Shown here one piece after another: positions 44,132 to 54,013 of a stretch of DNA of 64,000 nt. The stretch is from NCBI RefSeq assembly GCF_009176545.1, contig NZ_VTOJ01000002.1:1302001-1366000 (forward strand), read 5' to 3'. The notes beneath the pieces are model-generated. The model saw only the letters and a program-made list of their open reading frames with translations. It was not told the origin of the DNA and ran no database searches. How positions within the stretch are numbered: position 1 is the stretch's first letter; each line of letters starts with the position of its first letter. This DNA is from Salinigranum salinum (GTDB lineage: Archaea > Halobacteriota > Halobacteria > Halobacteriales > Haloferacaceae). Made by a program: the position numbers and the translations under genes.

Positions 44132-44670
44132 TCGTCAGTCACCTCTACCTCGACCCCGAACTCGCTCTCGACGAACGCGATCGCGTCCGCCGGAGTGAGC
44201 ATGTGGCGCGACGGGATCGAACTGGTCGCCTTGTCGCGCTTGCGCACGCGGTAGCCCGGCCGGACGAGGTTGACCGTCACGTCCAGCCCGTAGATCCCGA
44301 TGTTCGGGTCGTACTCCTGGCTCGGGAACTCGGTGTGTTCGGCGACGCCGAAGCTGAAGTTCCCGTACTCGTCGAACTGTCCGTCGTGGAGGTCCGTCAG
44401 CGGCAGCGCCGTGTCGAGGAACGCCGTGGCGGCGTCGCCGCGGAGCGTGACCTTGGCACCGACGGGTTCGCCCCGCCGGACGCCGAAGTCCTGGCTCGCA
44501 CGCTTCGACTGCGTCCGGACCGGCTGCTGGCCCGCGACCTCGCCGAGGATCTCCTCGGCGTTCGCGAGTTCGCGCCCGCCCGTGCCGACGCCCATGTGGA
44601 CGACGACCTTCTCGACCGTGGGGCGGCGCATCTCGTGGAACTCGCCCTCCGAGTCGGTCTCAGAGGACAT
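44128..44670 (-). CDS. rpl5: Large ribosomal subunit protein uL5
   Basis: The 180-residue protein contains [40 protein letters not shown] and [20 protein letters not shown], matching archaeal L5, which binds 5S rRNA and touches the P-site tRNA. It overlaps eS4 by one base. Confidence 0.97.
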   Translation of the reverse strand: MSSETDSEGEFHEMRRPTVEKVVVHMGVGTGGRELANAEEILGEVAGQQPVRTQSKRASQDFGVRRGEPVGAKVTLRGDAATAFLDTALPLTDLHDGQFDEYGNFSFGVAEHTEFPSQEYDPNIGIYGLDVTVNLVRPGYRVRKRDKATSSIPSRHMLTPADAIAFVESEFGVEVEVTDE

Positions 44671-45410
44671 CAGTCGTCACCTCCGTCCCCGTCGGTCGCG
44701 TCGGAACCGCCGGTGAAGTTCTCGTCGATGACGACGACGTACCCCTCGACGGTCTCGAACTCCGAGTCGTCGTCGCGGGTGACGCGGACGGTGTTCGACC
44801 CGCTTCCGGGCGTGACCGTGATCTCGGCGACCTCGCCGATCTCGCCGGCGTGCTGGCCGTCGACGGCGGTCACGAGCGCACCCTCTTCGTACGGGAAGTG
44901 GGCGACGATCTCCTTCGTCTCGTTGTCGACGACGAGCGAGTCGTTCGTCGAGTAGTCGGCCGCGTCCGCGGCGTCTTCGATCCGGAGGTTCGTCCCGTCG
45001 TGGAGAGTGAGCTGGAACGCGCCACCCGCCACCTGCTGTTTGCGGACGATCTTTCCGAGGCGGCTGTCGGCCGCGTCGGCGGAGATCGGCGTCAGTGCCA
45101 GGCGTCCCCCCTCGTCGGGGAACACCCGGTAGTACTCCTCGCGCTGGGTGAACGCGACGATGTCGAACATCCCGATGGGACGGGATTCGTCCGACACCGC
45201 CTCGCCGTTGACCAGCACGCTGTCCTGGTTCAGCGCGTAGCGCGCCTCCTTCTTCGAGTCGACGTAGCCGAGGACGTCCCGCAGCAGGATCAAGAGCGGA
45301 ACGCCGGCCTCGCCGTGCGGACCGGCGCCGGCCTTGACCGTCCACGTCGCCTCCTTCCGTTCGACAGGCCAGGAGTTCGGAACCGAGAGTCGTTTCTGGT
45401 GTCGTGTCAT
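44670..45410 (-). CDS. rps4e: Small ribosomal subunit protein eS4
   Basis: The 246-residue protein starts [20 protein letters not shown]. It has an S4-type RNA-binding segment ([40 protein letters not shown]) and a KOW-like C-terminal part, then a Gly/Asp tail. It is archaeal/eukaryotic-specific. The start overlaps the uL24 stop by four bases. Confidence 0.97.
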   Translation of the reverse strand: MTRHQKRLSVPNSWPVERKEATWTVKAGAGPHGEAGVPLLILLRDVLGYVDSKKEARYALNQDSVLVNGEAVSDESRPIGMFDIVAFTQREEYYRVFPDEGGRLALTPISADAADSRLGKIVRKQQVAGGAFQLTLHDGTNLRIEDAADAADYSTNDSLVVDNETKEIVAHFPYEEGALVTAVDGQHAGEIGEVAEITVTPGSGSNTVRVTRDDDSEFETVEGYVVVIDENFTGGSDATDGDGGDD

Positions 45411-45775
45411 TCGTTGTCCTCCTCCGCGCGCAGGCGCGCCTCGCGACGGTCGTCGTCGTCGTGGAACGCCAGTTTCGTGATGCGGACGTTCGACGCGTCA
45501 AGCGGCCGCGGCACTTCCTCGCCGTCGGCCTTCTCGACGGTGACGTCCTCGACGTAGACGGCCGCCTCCTTGAGATCGACCTCGATGATCTCGCCGGAGT
45601 CGCCGGCGAAGTCCCCGCGGAGCACCTCGACGGTGTCGCCCGCGTTGACGCGGGCGTTGCGCCGACCGTACTCCTCGCGGAGGTCGTCGGAGAGCGTGGC
45701 GCGCACCTGGTCGTGCCGCTCGTGGAGCGGCGCGTCGCGCGTCCGTGTTCGCTGTTTGCGTGGTTGTTTGGTCAT
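45407..45775 (-). CDS. rpl24: Large ribosomal subunit protein uL24
   Basis: The 122-residue protein has the archaeal L24 N-terminus ([20 protein letters not shown]) and a KOW motif ([20 protein letters not shown]). It is one of the first proteins to bind nascent 23S rRNA. It is separated from uL14 by eight bases. Confidence 0.97.
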   Translation of the reverse strand: MTKQPRKQRTRTRDAPLHERHDQVRATLSDDLREEYGRRNARVNAGDTVEVLRGDFAGDSGEIIEVDLKEAAVYVEDVTVEKADGEEVPRPLDASNVRITKLAFHDDDDRREARLRAEEDNE

Positions 45776-45783
45776 TGTGCTGT

Positions 45784-46182
45784 TCAGACGATCATCGTCG
45801 CTGTCGAGGCGATGCTGCCGAACCGCTCGGCCACCTCGCGCGCGACGGGACCCTTGATCTCGGTCCCGCGCGGCTCTTCCATCTCGTCGATGACGACGGC
45901 CGCGTTGTCCTCGAACTTCACGCGCGTGCCGTCGGGCCGTCGGATCGGCTTGCGCTGCCGAACGATGACGGCCTCGAGCACCTGGCGGCGCATCTCGGGG
46001 GTGCCTTTGGTGACCGAGACGGTCACCTTGTCACCGATGCCCGCCGAGGGCTGGCGGTTCTTCGTGCCGGAGTAGCCGTGGACGCTGATCACTTTCAGCT
46101 CACGGGCCCCGGTGTTGTCCGCGCACGTGACGAGCGCGCCACGGTTGAGGCCACGAGTGACGTCGGCTTTCAGCGCCTCCAT
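45784..46182 (-). CDS. rpl14: Large ribosomal subunit protein uL14
   Basis: The 132-residue protein has [40 protein letters not shown] and [20 protein letters not shown], all diagnostic for L14. It overlaps uS17 by one base. Confidence 0.97.
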   Translation of the reverse strand: MEALKADVTRGLNRGALVTCADNTGARELKVISVHGYSGTKNRQPSAGIGDKVTVSVTKGTPEMRRQVLEAVIVRQRKPIRRPDGTRVKFEDNAAVVIDEMEEPRGTEIKGPVAREVAERFGSIASTATMIV

Positions 46183-46508
46183 CAGTCGTCACCTCCGACG
46201 CGTTCGATGACCACGTGGGATTTCGTCTTCGAGAGCGGTCGTGTCTCTGCGATACGGACCGTGTCGCCGACTTCGAGCCCCAGACACGGCGGTGCATGGG
46301 CCGGAATCCGACTCCGGCGCTTCATGTACCGATCGTATTTGGGGACGCGAACGTCGTACTCGCGTTCGACGACGACGGTCTTGTCCATGTCTGTGGAGGC
46401 GACCATGCCCTCCAGCGTCTGTCCGCGCACGGAAAGCGAGCCGTGGAACGGACAGTGCTGGTCGGAGCAGGTCTCCTCCGGTTCTGATACGTTGAGTCCT
46501 AACGCCAT
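46182..46508 (-). CDS. rps17: Small ribosomal subunit protein uS17
   Basis: The 108-residue protein shows the S17 pattern [40 protein letters not shown] and [20 protein letters not shown]. Its cysteine pair CSDQHC is usual in archaeal members. The start overlaps the end of rnp1 by ten bases. Confidence 0.97.
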   Translation of the reverse strand: MALGLNVSEPEETCSDQHCPFHGSLSVRGQTLEGMVASTDMDKTVVVEREYDVRVPKYDRYMKRRSRIPAHAPPCLGLEVGDTVRIAETRPLSKTKSHVVIERVGGDD

Positions 46509-46984
46509 GTTGATTCACCTGCGTTCTCCGTGCGGAGCGCGGGTCGTGAGAGCAGCTGTGTGCCATCCACCGTAACGTAGGCCACGCCCTCGCCAGCCTC
46601 GACCCGTGCCGCCTCGACCGACTCACCGTCGGAGTCGGCGTCTGTGGCGGGTTGAGTGGGTGAAGAAACCAGTTCGGACGCGGTCCCCGAAGCCTTCGCG
46701 ACTTCGGCGGCTTCATCTGTGCGTGTGTGTCGAGGACCGGCAGCGACGGTAGGGGCGTCGCCGGCGTCCTCGGTCTCCGTGTCGGTCGGAAGGCGAAACT
46801 CGAACGTCGTTCCCTCCTTGGGGACCTGCCGCACCCGAGCCCCGTCGTCGATCTGCAGGGTCCGCATCGTCTCGACGACGACACGCCCCGCTATCCCGAT
46901 CAGATCGGGGTTCGGGGCGTCGACGACCTCGGTGGAGAGGCCGTTGAGTTCGTGTCGCGTCAGGGTCTCGGGTGTGAGTCGCAT
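46499..46984 (-). CDS. rnp1: Ribonuclease P protein component 1 with large insertion
   Basis: The 161-residue protein is the Rpp29/Pop4 subunit of RNase P, which trims tRNA 5' ends. The Sm-like core is split: [40 protein letters not shown] and TTFEFRLP at the N side, and [20 protein letters not shown] at the C side. Between them lies an unusual Thr/Glu/Ala-rich stretch of about 65 residues with low complexity. Its operon place between uL29 and uS17 is the standard archaeal one. Confidence 0.92.
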   Translation of the reverse strand: MRLTPETLTRHELNGLSTEVVDAPNPDLIGIAGRVVVETMRTLQIDDGARVRQVPKEGTTFEFRLPTDTETEDAGDAPTVAAGPRHTRTDEAAEVAKASGTASELVSSPTQPATDADSDGESVEAARVEAGEGVAYVTVDGTQLLSRPALRTENAGESTWR

Positions 46985-46999
46985 TCCGGTTCGAGTCCG

Positions 47000-47214
47000 T
47001 TATTCGTCGTCCGCGAGGTCGCCCTCTTCCTGCTGGATCGTCTTGATCCGCGCGATGGTCCGACGGAGTTCCTTCACGCGGCCGGGGTTGTCCGGCGCGC
47101 CACCCGCCGCCTGCACGGCCTTCGCGTTGAGCAGCTCGGTCTCGAGCTCCTCGAGCTCGGCCTGTCGCTCGGCGGGCGTCATGTCGCGGATCTCCGCGGT
47201 GTAGAGGATCGCCA

Positions 47215-47215
<1 letters not shown>
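47000..47215 (-). CDS. rpl29: Large ribosomal subunit protein uL29
   Basis: The 71-residue helical hairpin protein starts [20 protein letters not shown] and contains [20 protein letters not shown], matching L29 near the peptide exit tunnel. It overlaps the uS3 stop by one base and is followed by rnp1 after 15 bases. Confidence 0.96.
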
Positions 47216-48200
<985 letters not shown>

Positions 48201-48201
<1 letters not shown>

Positions 48202-48668
48202 TACTGGGCCTCCTCCTGCTGTTCGATGATGAGCTCGACGTCGCAGAGCGTCGTGTTCCACGGGTCGGCACGACCGAACGCCCGCGGCTTGCGACCGGGG
48301 CGCTCGCCCGTCTTGTGGGCGGCGACGTGCTTGATCACCATCTCCGACCCCTCGAAGCCCTGTTCGTCCGCGTTGTTGCGGACGTTCTCGATGAGCTTCA
48401 GGAAGTCCTTCGACGCCTTCTCCGGGTAGCGACCCGCGTCCCAGCCGTCGATGTCGGAGCGGTGTCCGACACCGGTGTTGTGCTGTTTGAACGGGACCGA
48501 GCGTTCCTCGGCGATCACGGCTTCGAGGTACGCCTCGGCGTCGGCGACCGTCTTCCCCTTGATCGCCTTGGAGATGGCCTTGCTGTGCTTGAGGCTGATG
48601 GGCCGGTCGCGGAGCATCCCCCTGGCGGTGGTCTCCGGGTCGGCCTCGACGCTGTAGTTGATTCCCAT
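48201..48668 (-). CDS. rpl22: Large ribosomal subunit protein uL22
   Basis: The 155-residue protein begins [20 protein letters not shown] and includes [20 protein letters not shown] and the exit-tunnel loop region [20 protein letters not shown]. It overlaps the uS3 start in a TAATG junction. Confidence 0.97.
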
Positions 48669-48671
48669 GGT

Positions 48672-49094
48672 TTACTTGAGTGGCACGAACTTCGACGACC
48701 GGGTCGCACCGATGCCGGCCTGCCCGTGCTCGACCGACGTTCGGGTGAGCTGGAACTCGCCGAGGTAGTGTCCGATCATCTCGGGCTGGATCTCGACGCG
48801 CTCGAACTCCTGCCCGTTGTACACCGCGAACGTCTTGTCGACGAACGCCGGCAGGATCGGGACGTCGCGCAGGTGCGTCCGGATCGGATCGTTCGCCGTC
48901 TCCTCGGGGTCCGCGTCGCGGACCGTCTCGAGCAGCTTCTCGTGCTGGGTGGTCAGCCCTCGTTCGATGGTTCGCCGCTGGCGAGCGGGGAGCAGTTCCG
49001 CGACCTCGTCGAGCGACATCTCCTGCAGTTCGTCGAGCGTGTGACCGCGGTAGGTGAACTCACCCTCGCGGCCGGTTCGGTATTCCGAGCTCAT
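48672..49094 (-). CDS. rps19: Small ribosomal subunit protein uS19
   Basis: The 140-residue protein contains [20 protein letters not shown] and [20 protein letters not shown], diagnostic for S19. An N-terminal extension with [20 protein letters not shown] is typical of archaeal members. Start ATG 49094 follows the uL2 stop by two bases. Confidence 0.96.
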   Translation of the reverse strand: MSSEYRTGREGEFTYRGHTLDELQEMSLDEVAELLPARQRRTIERGLTTQHEKLLETVRDADPEETANDPIRTHLRDVPILPAFVDKTFAVYNGQEFERVEIQPEMIGHYLGEFQLTRTSVEHGQAGIGATRSSKFVPLK

Positions 49095-49096
49095 GA

Positions 49097-49828
49097 TTAC
49101 TTGTTCCCTGCCTTGCCGCCGCGTCCGGTTCGTTTCGAGGCGATGTCGCCCACCTTGCGGCCCGGCGGCGCGTTCCGCGAGACGGACTTCGGTTTGCCGG
49201 GGTGTTGCCGACCGCCGCCACCGAACGGGTGGTCGACGGCGTTCATCGCGACACCACGGACGCGCGGATACTTCGACCCGCGCGAGCGCATCTTGTGGTA
49301 CTTGTTGCCGGCCTTGACGAACGGTTTCTCCGTCCGACCGCCGCCGGCGACGACGCCGATAGTGGCGCGGCACTCGGGGCTGAGGCGCTTGACCTCGCCC
49401 GAGGGGAGCTTCACGACCGCGACGCGGCGGTCGTGGCTCAGGAGCTGCGCCGAGGTACCCGACGCGCGGGCGAACTTCCCGCCGTCGCCGGGCGAGGACT
49501 CGACGTTACACACCGGGACTCCCTCCGGGATCTCTGCCAGCGGGAGCGTGTTGCCCGGCTTGATCTCCGCCGAGACGCCGACCTGGATGGTGTCGCCGAC
49601 GGTGATGCCCTCGGGGGCCAGGACGAGGCGCTGGTCGCCGTCGTCGAACTCGATGGCGGCGATCGGCGCGCTCCGGGCGGGGTCGTGTTCGATGTCGACG
49701 ACCGTGCCCGAGATCGTGTCCCGGTCTTCGTTCTTCTTGTGCGACAGTTCGGCCTTGTAGCGGTGCGACGGCGCCCGGTACGTCGGGGAGCCGTGTCCGC
49801 GTTTCTGTCCCTGGATTCGTCGTCCCAT
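49097..49828 (-). CDS. rpl2: Large ribosomal subunit protein uL2
   Basis: The 243-residue protein has [20 protein letters not shown], then [20 protein letters not shown], and the peptidyl-transferase-proximal [20 protein letters not shown] and [13 protein letters not shown]. It is needed for subunit joining and peptidyl transfer. The stop of uL23 directly precedes its start region in the operon. Confidence 0.98.
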   Translation of the reverse strand: MGRRIQGQKRGHGSPTYRAPSHRYKAELSHKKNEDRDTISGTVVDIEHDPARSAPIAAIEFDDGDQRLVLAPEGITVGDTIQVGVSAEIKPGNTLPLAEIPEGVPVCNVESSPGDGGKFARASGTSAQLLSHDRRVAVVKLPSGEVKRLSPECRATIGVVAGGGRTEKPFVKAGNKYHKMRSRGSKYPRVRGVAMNAVDHPFGGGGRQHPGKPKSVSRNAPPGRKVGDIASKRTGRGGKAGNK

Positions 49829-50083
49829 CTAGAACACCCCGATTCTGGAGGCGATCTCCTGGGCGTCGTCCTCCTCGCTCAGGCGGACGGTCGCCTTCTT
49901 CTTCCCCTTCGGTGTCACCTGCGTGTTCACCGAGTCGATGGAGACCTCGTAGCGCGTCTCGATCTCCGCTTTGATCTCCGGCTTGGTGGCGTCGAGGTGG
50001 ACGATGAACTGGAGCTTGTTGTCGAAGTCCATCTCGTTCATCGCCTTCTCGGTGACGAGCGGGTGGTGGATGATCCCCGTCAT
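49829..50083 (-). CDS. rpl23: Large ribosomal subunit protein uL23
   Basis: The 84-residue protein begins MTGIIHHPLVTEKAMNEMDF and has VHLDATKPEIKAEIETRYEV and NTQVTPKGKKKATVRL, the L23 signature at the exit-tunnel docking site for SRP. ATG 50083 overlaps the uL4 stop by four bases. Confidence 0.96.
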   Translation of the reverse strand: MTGIIHHPLVTEKAMNEMDFDNKLQFIVHLDATKPEIKAEIETRYEVSIDSVNTQVTPKGKKKATVRLSEEDDAQEIASRIGVF

Positions 50084-50823
50084 CGCTCGGCCACCTCCGC
50101 GAGAGCGCTCTCGGTCCACACGGTCAGCCGACCGGCGTGGGTCCCCGGCGCGAGATCCTCGGCCGAGACGTTCGCCGCGGTGGCGACGTCGGCGCCCGCG
50201 AGGTTACGCGCCGCCTTCGACGGCTCCTCGCTCGTGACGAAGAGGATCGACTTCGGGCGCGTGTACTTGCGGCCGCGGGTCTTCCCCCGACCGGCCCGGA
50301 CGTTCCGCTCGTCCGCGCGTTCGACGTCGGCGTGCAGTCCCACGCTCTCGAGGAAGGAGACGACCTCCTTCGTCTTCACGAGCTCCTCGAACTCGTCGCT
50401 CACGACGAGCGGGAGCTGGAGGTCGGCGTCGAACTGGTGGCCGCGCTCGCGCACGAGGTCGACGTCCGCGGTGGCCGCGATGGCCGACCGCACGGCGAGC
50501 TGCCGTTCCTTGTCGTTGATTCGCTTCCCCTGGTCCTTCTCGGCCTTCGGCGGGTGAGCCTTGCGCCCACCCACCGTCTGGGGAACACGGCGGCCCTGCC
50601 CGTTCTCGCGCGGAACGTGGGCCATGCCGCGCCCACTGCCCATTGACTCGGCCGGGGTCCGCATCCCGGCGTAGGGGTCGGCGCCGTACGGCTGCTTCCG
50701 GTTGGCCTGCGCGGCGACGACCGCCCGCTGGATAAGGTCCGGGCGGTAGGGCGTGTCGAACACGTCGGGGAGGTCGATCTCGCCCGCGTCGTCGCCGTTC
50801 AGGTCGCGTACTGTTGCGTTCAT
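50080..50823 (-). CDS. rpl4: Large ribosomal subunit protein uL4
   Basis: The 247-residue protein starts MNATVRDLNGDDAGEIDLPD and carries the basic tunnel loop (GSGRGMAHVPRENGQGRRVP, TVGGRKAHPPKAEKDQGKRI) and the C-terminal DLAPGTHAGRLTVWTESALA. It overlaps uL3 by one base. Confidence 0.97.
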   Translation of the reverse strand: MNATVRDLNGDDAGEIDLPDVFDTPYRPDLIQRAVVAAQANRKQPYGADPYAGMRTPAESMGSGRGMAHVPRENGQGRRVPQTVGGRKAHPPKAEKDQGKRINDKERQLAVRSAIAATADVDLVRERGHQFDADLQLPLVVSDEFEELVKTKEVVSFLESVGLHADVERADERNVRAGRGKTRGRKYTRPKSILFVTSEEPSKAARNLAGADVATAANVSAEDLAPGTHAGRLTVWTESALAEVAER

Positions 50824-51839
50824 TATCCTTGGTTCGAGGCGGTGGAGACGTAGCGCACCTCGGGATCGAGGCGCGGCTGGTCGTTCGGTCGGACGGCCGG
50901 GCGGAACCGCAGGAGCCGTTTGTTCGGCCCCGGCAGCGAGCCCTTGACGAGCGCGTACGGGCCGTCGATCTCGCCGTAGTTGACGAAGCCGCCGTCGACG
51001 CTCGGCTCCGACCCGTCACCGAGGTCGATGAGCCGCTTGTTCAGTTCGGTGCGCTGGTGGTAGCCCGTCTGCCCCTGCTGGGGGACGGTCGAGCGCACGC
51101 GCGAGGGGTTCCACGGGCCGAGGTTGCCGATGCGTCGGCGCCACCCCTGACGGGCGTGTTTCCCCTTCCGCTTCTGGACGCCCCAGCGCTTGACGGGGCC
51201 CTGGGTCCCTTTCCCCTTGGTGATGCCCGACACGTCGAGATACTGTCCGGGACGGAACACGTCGTTGATGGCGTGTTCACCGCCGGACTCGACGAGGTCG
51301 AGCGCGAAGTCGGCGCGCTCGTCGAGCGAGCCGCCGCCGACGCGCGTCTCCATCACGTCGGGCTTCTTCTTGGGGACGTTCGCGACCGAGCCGGGGACCG
51401 TGTGGGTGATGACCCGGAGGTCGTCGACCCGACCCTCGTCGAGGAGGGTTCGGAGGTCGTCGGCGTCGGTCTCGAACGTGTCTTCGTCCGGCAACGAGAG
51501 CGTGCGGGAGAGGTCGTCGTGGAACTCCGACGTCCACACTTCCGTTGTCGGCTTCATACCGTACGACGTCTGTTCGTAGGCTCGCAGGGCGACGGCGCGC
51601 ATCGGCGGCGTCTCGACGACGGTCACCGGCACCGACTCCTCCATCCCTTCGCGGGCGGAGTTGGCCTGGTCGTTGACCATGAGGACGTGGGTCATGCCGG
51701 CCTTGTAGCCGGCGAACCCCTGCAGCGCAGGGGAGCCCTCGTCGTCGGGCCACGAGCGGAAGCGCGGAACTTCGCTCGTCGCGCGCTTTCGCGGGCTGTA
51801 GCCCATCGAGCCTTTGCGTGGTCTGCGTGGTTGTGGCAT
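50823..51839 (-). CDS. rpl3: Large ribosomal subunit protein uL3
   Basis: The 338-residue protein begins MPQPRRPRKGSMGYSPRKRA and includes GFAGYKAGMTHVLMVNDQAN, ITKGKGTQGPVKRWGVQKRK and HARQGWRRRIGNLGPWNPSR, the tryptophan-finger region near the peptidyl transferase centre. It follows the SPOUT methyltransferase gene after 16 bases. Confidence 0.97.
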   Translation of the reverse strand: MPQPRRPRKGSMGYSPRKRATSEVPRFRSWPDDEGSPALQGFAGYKAGMTHVLMVNDQANSAREGMEESVPVTVVETPPMRAVALRAYEQTSYGMKPTTEVWTSEFHDDLSRTLSLPDEDTFETDADDLRTLLDEGRVDDLRVITHTVPGSVANVPKKKPDVMETRVGGGSLDERADFALDLVESGGEHAINDVFRPGQYLDVSGITKGKGTQGPVKRWGVQKRKGKHARQGWRRRIGNLGPWNPSRVRSTVPQQGQTGYHQRTELNKRLIDLGDGSEPSVDGGFVNYGEIDGPYALVKGSLPGPNKRLLRFRPAVRPNDQPRLDPEVRYVSTASNQG

Positions 51840-51855
51840 GTGTTCTCGGTCTCCG

Positions 51856-52710
51856 TTACTCCGTCTGGCTCGGGAGTGTCAGGGCCGCGAGCGAGGCGAA
51901 CATCGCTTCCTCCGTCCGCACCACCTCGCTGCCCTGGTTCGGGATCGTATTCAGCCAGAGGTCGAACCCCGGATCGTCGGGTTCGACTTCGCCGCTCGCG
52001 GCGGCGACGGCCTCGGTCTCGATACCGAGGATGTCCGGAAGCCCCCGCCCGGGCGCGCCGAAGGCGATCGTCGCGCCGTCGGCGACCCGTCGGGTGAGGT
52101 CCGCCAGACCGTCGGCGGACAGCGGTCGCCCGAACCGGGACGTCGCCACGCGAGTTCCGGCGTCGGGACGGGCCAGCGCTTCCGTGAGGTCCATGCGGGA
52201 GACGTCGTACCCCGGCTGCGGGGCATCGACGATCCGCGCACGGACCGGCTCTCTCGAAGAGATCCTGATGGTGACGCGCTCCCCCTCCTCGACCTCCATC
52301 TCCGGAGGGGCGAGGAGCGAGATCGGGTGTTGCAGTCCGCAAGTGACCCGGACGCGGCCTTCAGGTCCGACCTCAGTCACGATTCCCTGTGTTAACGACC
52401 CCGACTCGGCGGAGTCGGAGCCGGTCGTAGACGCGATTCGGAGGGGCGGCAGGACACCGACGTACGCCAGTTCGTCCCGCCTCTCCCACACCTCCTTTCG
52501 GAGGTGGGGTGGTGTGGCGGCGTACCGCAGCACGGTTTCGACGAACCCGCCTCCCCAGCCCTGTTCGCCTTCCCGGTCGGGGAAGACGACGAGCCGATCC
52601 GCCCGGAACACCGTCGCCGCACGGGCGACGTAGCCGAGTTTGCGAGTCGCCTCGCGTTTGTCTTCGGCTTCCCGGACGAGGGAAGACGGCACGAGTACGC
52701 TGAGTGTCAT
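51856..52710 (-). CDS. SPOUT-type RNA methyltransferase (DUF171 / putative uridine-N3)
   Basis: The 284-residue protein starts MTLSVLVPSSLVREAEDKRE, typical of the archaeal DUF171 family placed before uL3 in the S10 operon. LRKEVWERRDELAYVGVLPP, then an OB-like insertion (TQGIVTEVGPEGRVRVTCGL), and the knot region DGATIAFGAPGRGLPDILGI plus LWLNTIPNQGSEVVRTEEAM (the SAM-binding trefoil knot end) support the call. It probably modifies rRNA. The operon promoter lies upstream of it. Confidence 0.88.
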   Translation of the reverse strand: MTLSVLVPSSLVREAEDKREATRKLGYVARAATVFRADRLVVFPDREGEQGWGGGFVETVLRYAATPPHLRKEVWERRDELAYVGVLPPLRIASTTGSDSAESGSLTQGIVTEVGPEGRVRVTCGLQHPISLLAPPEMEVEEGERVTIRISSREPVRARIVDAPQPGYDVSRMDLTEALARPDAGTRVATSRFGRPLSADGLADLTRRVADGATIAFGAPGRGLPDILGIETEAVAAASGEVEPDDPGFDLWLNTIPNQGSEVVRTEEAMFASLAALTLPSQTE

Positions 52711-53066
52711 GCCGAGCCGTCCATCGTCGCGTCTAGACTGTACCCGTCGTACCCGAGCCTCGTTGAAAAGGGTAGCGAATCGCGTGTGCGCGTGAGAGGC
52801 CCTGACAACCACACAGACGGACGTTCAGAGCGGACAGTGCCGTGTGACCGACTGTCGCGGGGAACGATCGCGAACGTCCTGTGCTCGACCCGGGTGTCGG
52901 ACGGTGAAACCGGGAGACTGCGATGGCGTCAGTGTCGTCGGCCCGGGAAAACGTCCCTCCCGCTCGCCGTCCGAGGCTGACGACGGAGCGGGAATCGGCC
53001 TCACGTCGTGTCTCGCCAGTACAGAGCGTGATCCGACGCGACGGTCGAACGCGGTGTGGTCGGAGT
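52711..53066. other. Upstream region of the ribosomal operon
   Basis: No gene is supportable. An element CTACCCTTTTCAACG, read on the minus strand at about 52761-52775, is the only AT-leaning promoter candidate for the whole S10/spc operon, giving a leader of roughly 30 to 40 bases. Confidence 0.4.
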
Positions 53067-53414
53067 CTACTTCGAGACGACCTGCCCACCGTACGTCTGG
53101 GTGGTGATGATCCCGTCCTCGACGATGAACGTGTCCGTACAGAACTCGTAGACGTTGTCCGGCGTCTCGCCGTGCCAGGTGATGTAGGCGACGTCGCCTT
53201 CGACCTTCTGGATGGGAACGTCGGCCTCCGATCCCTCCTGACCGAGGTCGGCGAACAGCCCCTCGAAGAACTCCGTGATCTCGTCGATTCCACGGTAGGT
53301 CCGGTCGGGGGTGATGATGACCGAATCGTCGTCGTAATCCTCCAGGATACCGTCCATGTCGCCCGCGCCGAACGTCTCCAGGTGGTGTTCCAGAACGTCT
53401 TGTGTCGAACTCAT
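53067..53414 (-). CDS. NTF2-like / SnoaL-type protein
   Basis: The 115-residue protein has the cone-shaped NTF2-like fold: helix MSSTQDVLEHHLETFGAGDM, strand DDDSVIITPDRTYRGIDEIT, helix EFFEGLFADLG, and strands VAYITWHGETPDNVYEFCTD and DGIITTQTYGGQVV. It could be a small-molecule isomerase or a binding protein. ATG 53414 follows the codon-bias limit. It is a single gene beside the tRNA-Gly gene. Confidence 0.88.
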   Translation of the reverse strand: MSSTQDVLEHHLETFGAGDMDGILEDYDDDSVIITPDRTYRGIDEITEFFEGLFADLGQEGSEADVPIQKVEGDVAYITWHGETPDNVYEFCTDTFIVEDGIITTQTYGGQVVSK

Positions 53415-53532
53415 TGTGGGATACTCAACTCTCCAAACGTGTAGATCGTTCATCAAGGTTTGGTTCGAAGTCGCCGACAGCGCACGATCGGTCCTCTGAG
53501 AGACGGTGGCGTGGGCGGGCGGAAAGGACGGA

Positions 53533-53540
53533 TTTTTATA
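53533..53540 (+). promoter_or_regulatory. TATA box of the tRNA-Gly gene
   Basis: TTTTTATA lies 40-47 bases before the tRNA 5' end, predicting a transcript that starts about 15 bases before the mature tRNA. Confidence 0.65.
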
Positions 53541-53579
53541 TCACCGTGGCGTTAGCTGGAGATGCGTACGACGCGTGAT

Positions 53580-53650
53580 GCGCTGGTAGTGTAGTGGTAT
53601 CACGTGACCTTGCCATGGTCACAACCTGGGTTCAAATCCCAGCCAGCGCA
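53580..53650 (+). tRNA. tRNA-Gly (anticodon GCC)
   Basis: The 71-base sequence folds into a full cloverleaf. The acceptor stem pairs GCGCTGG with CCAGCGC and has discriminator A. The anticodon stem pairs TGACC with GGTCA around loop TTGCCAT with GCC at 53612-53614. The T arm is CTGGG TTCAAAT CCCAG. The 3' CCA is not encoded. Three further copies of its 3' end lie downstream. Confidence 0.97.
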
Positions 53651-53655
53651 CTTCT

Positions 53656-53713
53656 CCGGAATCCGATCCGCGAGCGACCGCTCTGCGTGTCGCTCGCACC
53701 CCGAGGATTCCGG
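53656..53713 (+). terminator. Nested hairpin directly after tRNA-Gly
   Basis: CCGGAATCC (53656-53664) pairs with GGATTCCGG (53705-53713). Inside it, GCGAGCGAC (53670-53678) pairs with GTCGCTCGC (53689-53697). No T-run follows, so it may be a processing or att-related structure and not a terminator. Confidence 0.4.
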
Positions 53714-53776
53714 TGTGTGTCGCCCCTGTGGATTTGAATCAAGGAGTAGAGCGAACGAAGTGAGCGGAACGACCGT

Positions 53777-53799
53777 GGTTCACAATCCCAGCCAGCGCA
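53777..53799 (+). repeat. Copy 1 of the tRNA-Gly 3' end
   Basis: The last bases of the tRNA (ATCCCAGCCAGCGCA) recur exactly, and the match continues past it into CTTCTC as at the real gene. GGTTCACA replaces GGTTCAA at the T loop. Confidence 0.8.
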
Positions 53800-53806
53800 C
53801 TTCTCT

Positions 53807-53856
53807 GAACCTCAACACAGCGAGCGACGTTCATGTCGCTCGCTCTCGTTGAGTTC
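53807..53856 (+). repeat. Second nested hairpin in the tRNA-tail zone
   Basis: GAACCTCAAC (53807-53816) pairs with GTTGAGTTC (53848-53856) with one bulged base, enclosing GCGAGCGAC (53820-53828) and GTCGCTCGC (53835-53843) around loop GTTCAT. The inner stem is identical to that of the first hairpin while the outer stem differs. Confidence 0.7.
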
Positions 53857-53940
53857 GGTGTGTAGGCCTCTGGATTTGAACCCTGCCGGACGCAGTCCGC
53901 GCAGACGAGCGAAGCGAGTCGAGCAGAACCGTTCGGCTCC

Positions 53941-53962
53941 GGTTCACATCCCAGCCAGCGCA
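53941..53962 (+). repeat. Copy 2 of the tRNA-Gly 3' end (left side of vapBC)
   Basis: GGTTCACATCCCAGCCAGCG followed by CA matches the tRNA tail. It is preceded by GGCTCC as is copy 3, with which it encloses the second VapBC pair. Confidence 0.75.
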
Positions 53963-54013
53963 CCAGTATACCACCCAGCAGACGCGACGCGCTTGAATAC
54001 GGGTGCCCGAGCG

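Larger units (their letters stand above)
53651..54013 (+). other. tRNA-tail repeat zone with nested hairpins
   Basis: No protein gene is supportable. Two similar units follow the tRNA, each with a nested hairpin and ending in a copy of the tRNA 3' end. Unit one (53651-53799): CCGGAATCC pairs with GGATTCCGG, enclosing GCGAGCGAC paired with GTCGCTCGC. Unit two (53800-53962): GAACCTCAAC pairs with GTTGAGTTC, enclosing the same inner stem. TGGATTTGAA recurs in both. Confidence 0.7.

Noticed and set aside
53651..53962. CRISPR array from the repeated tRNA-tail units
   Set aside because: Only three tail copies, unequal spacing and long hairpin-bearing units; the repeat is a tRNA end and no cas gene is present.
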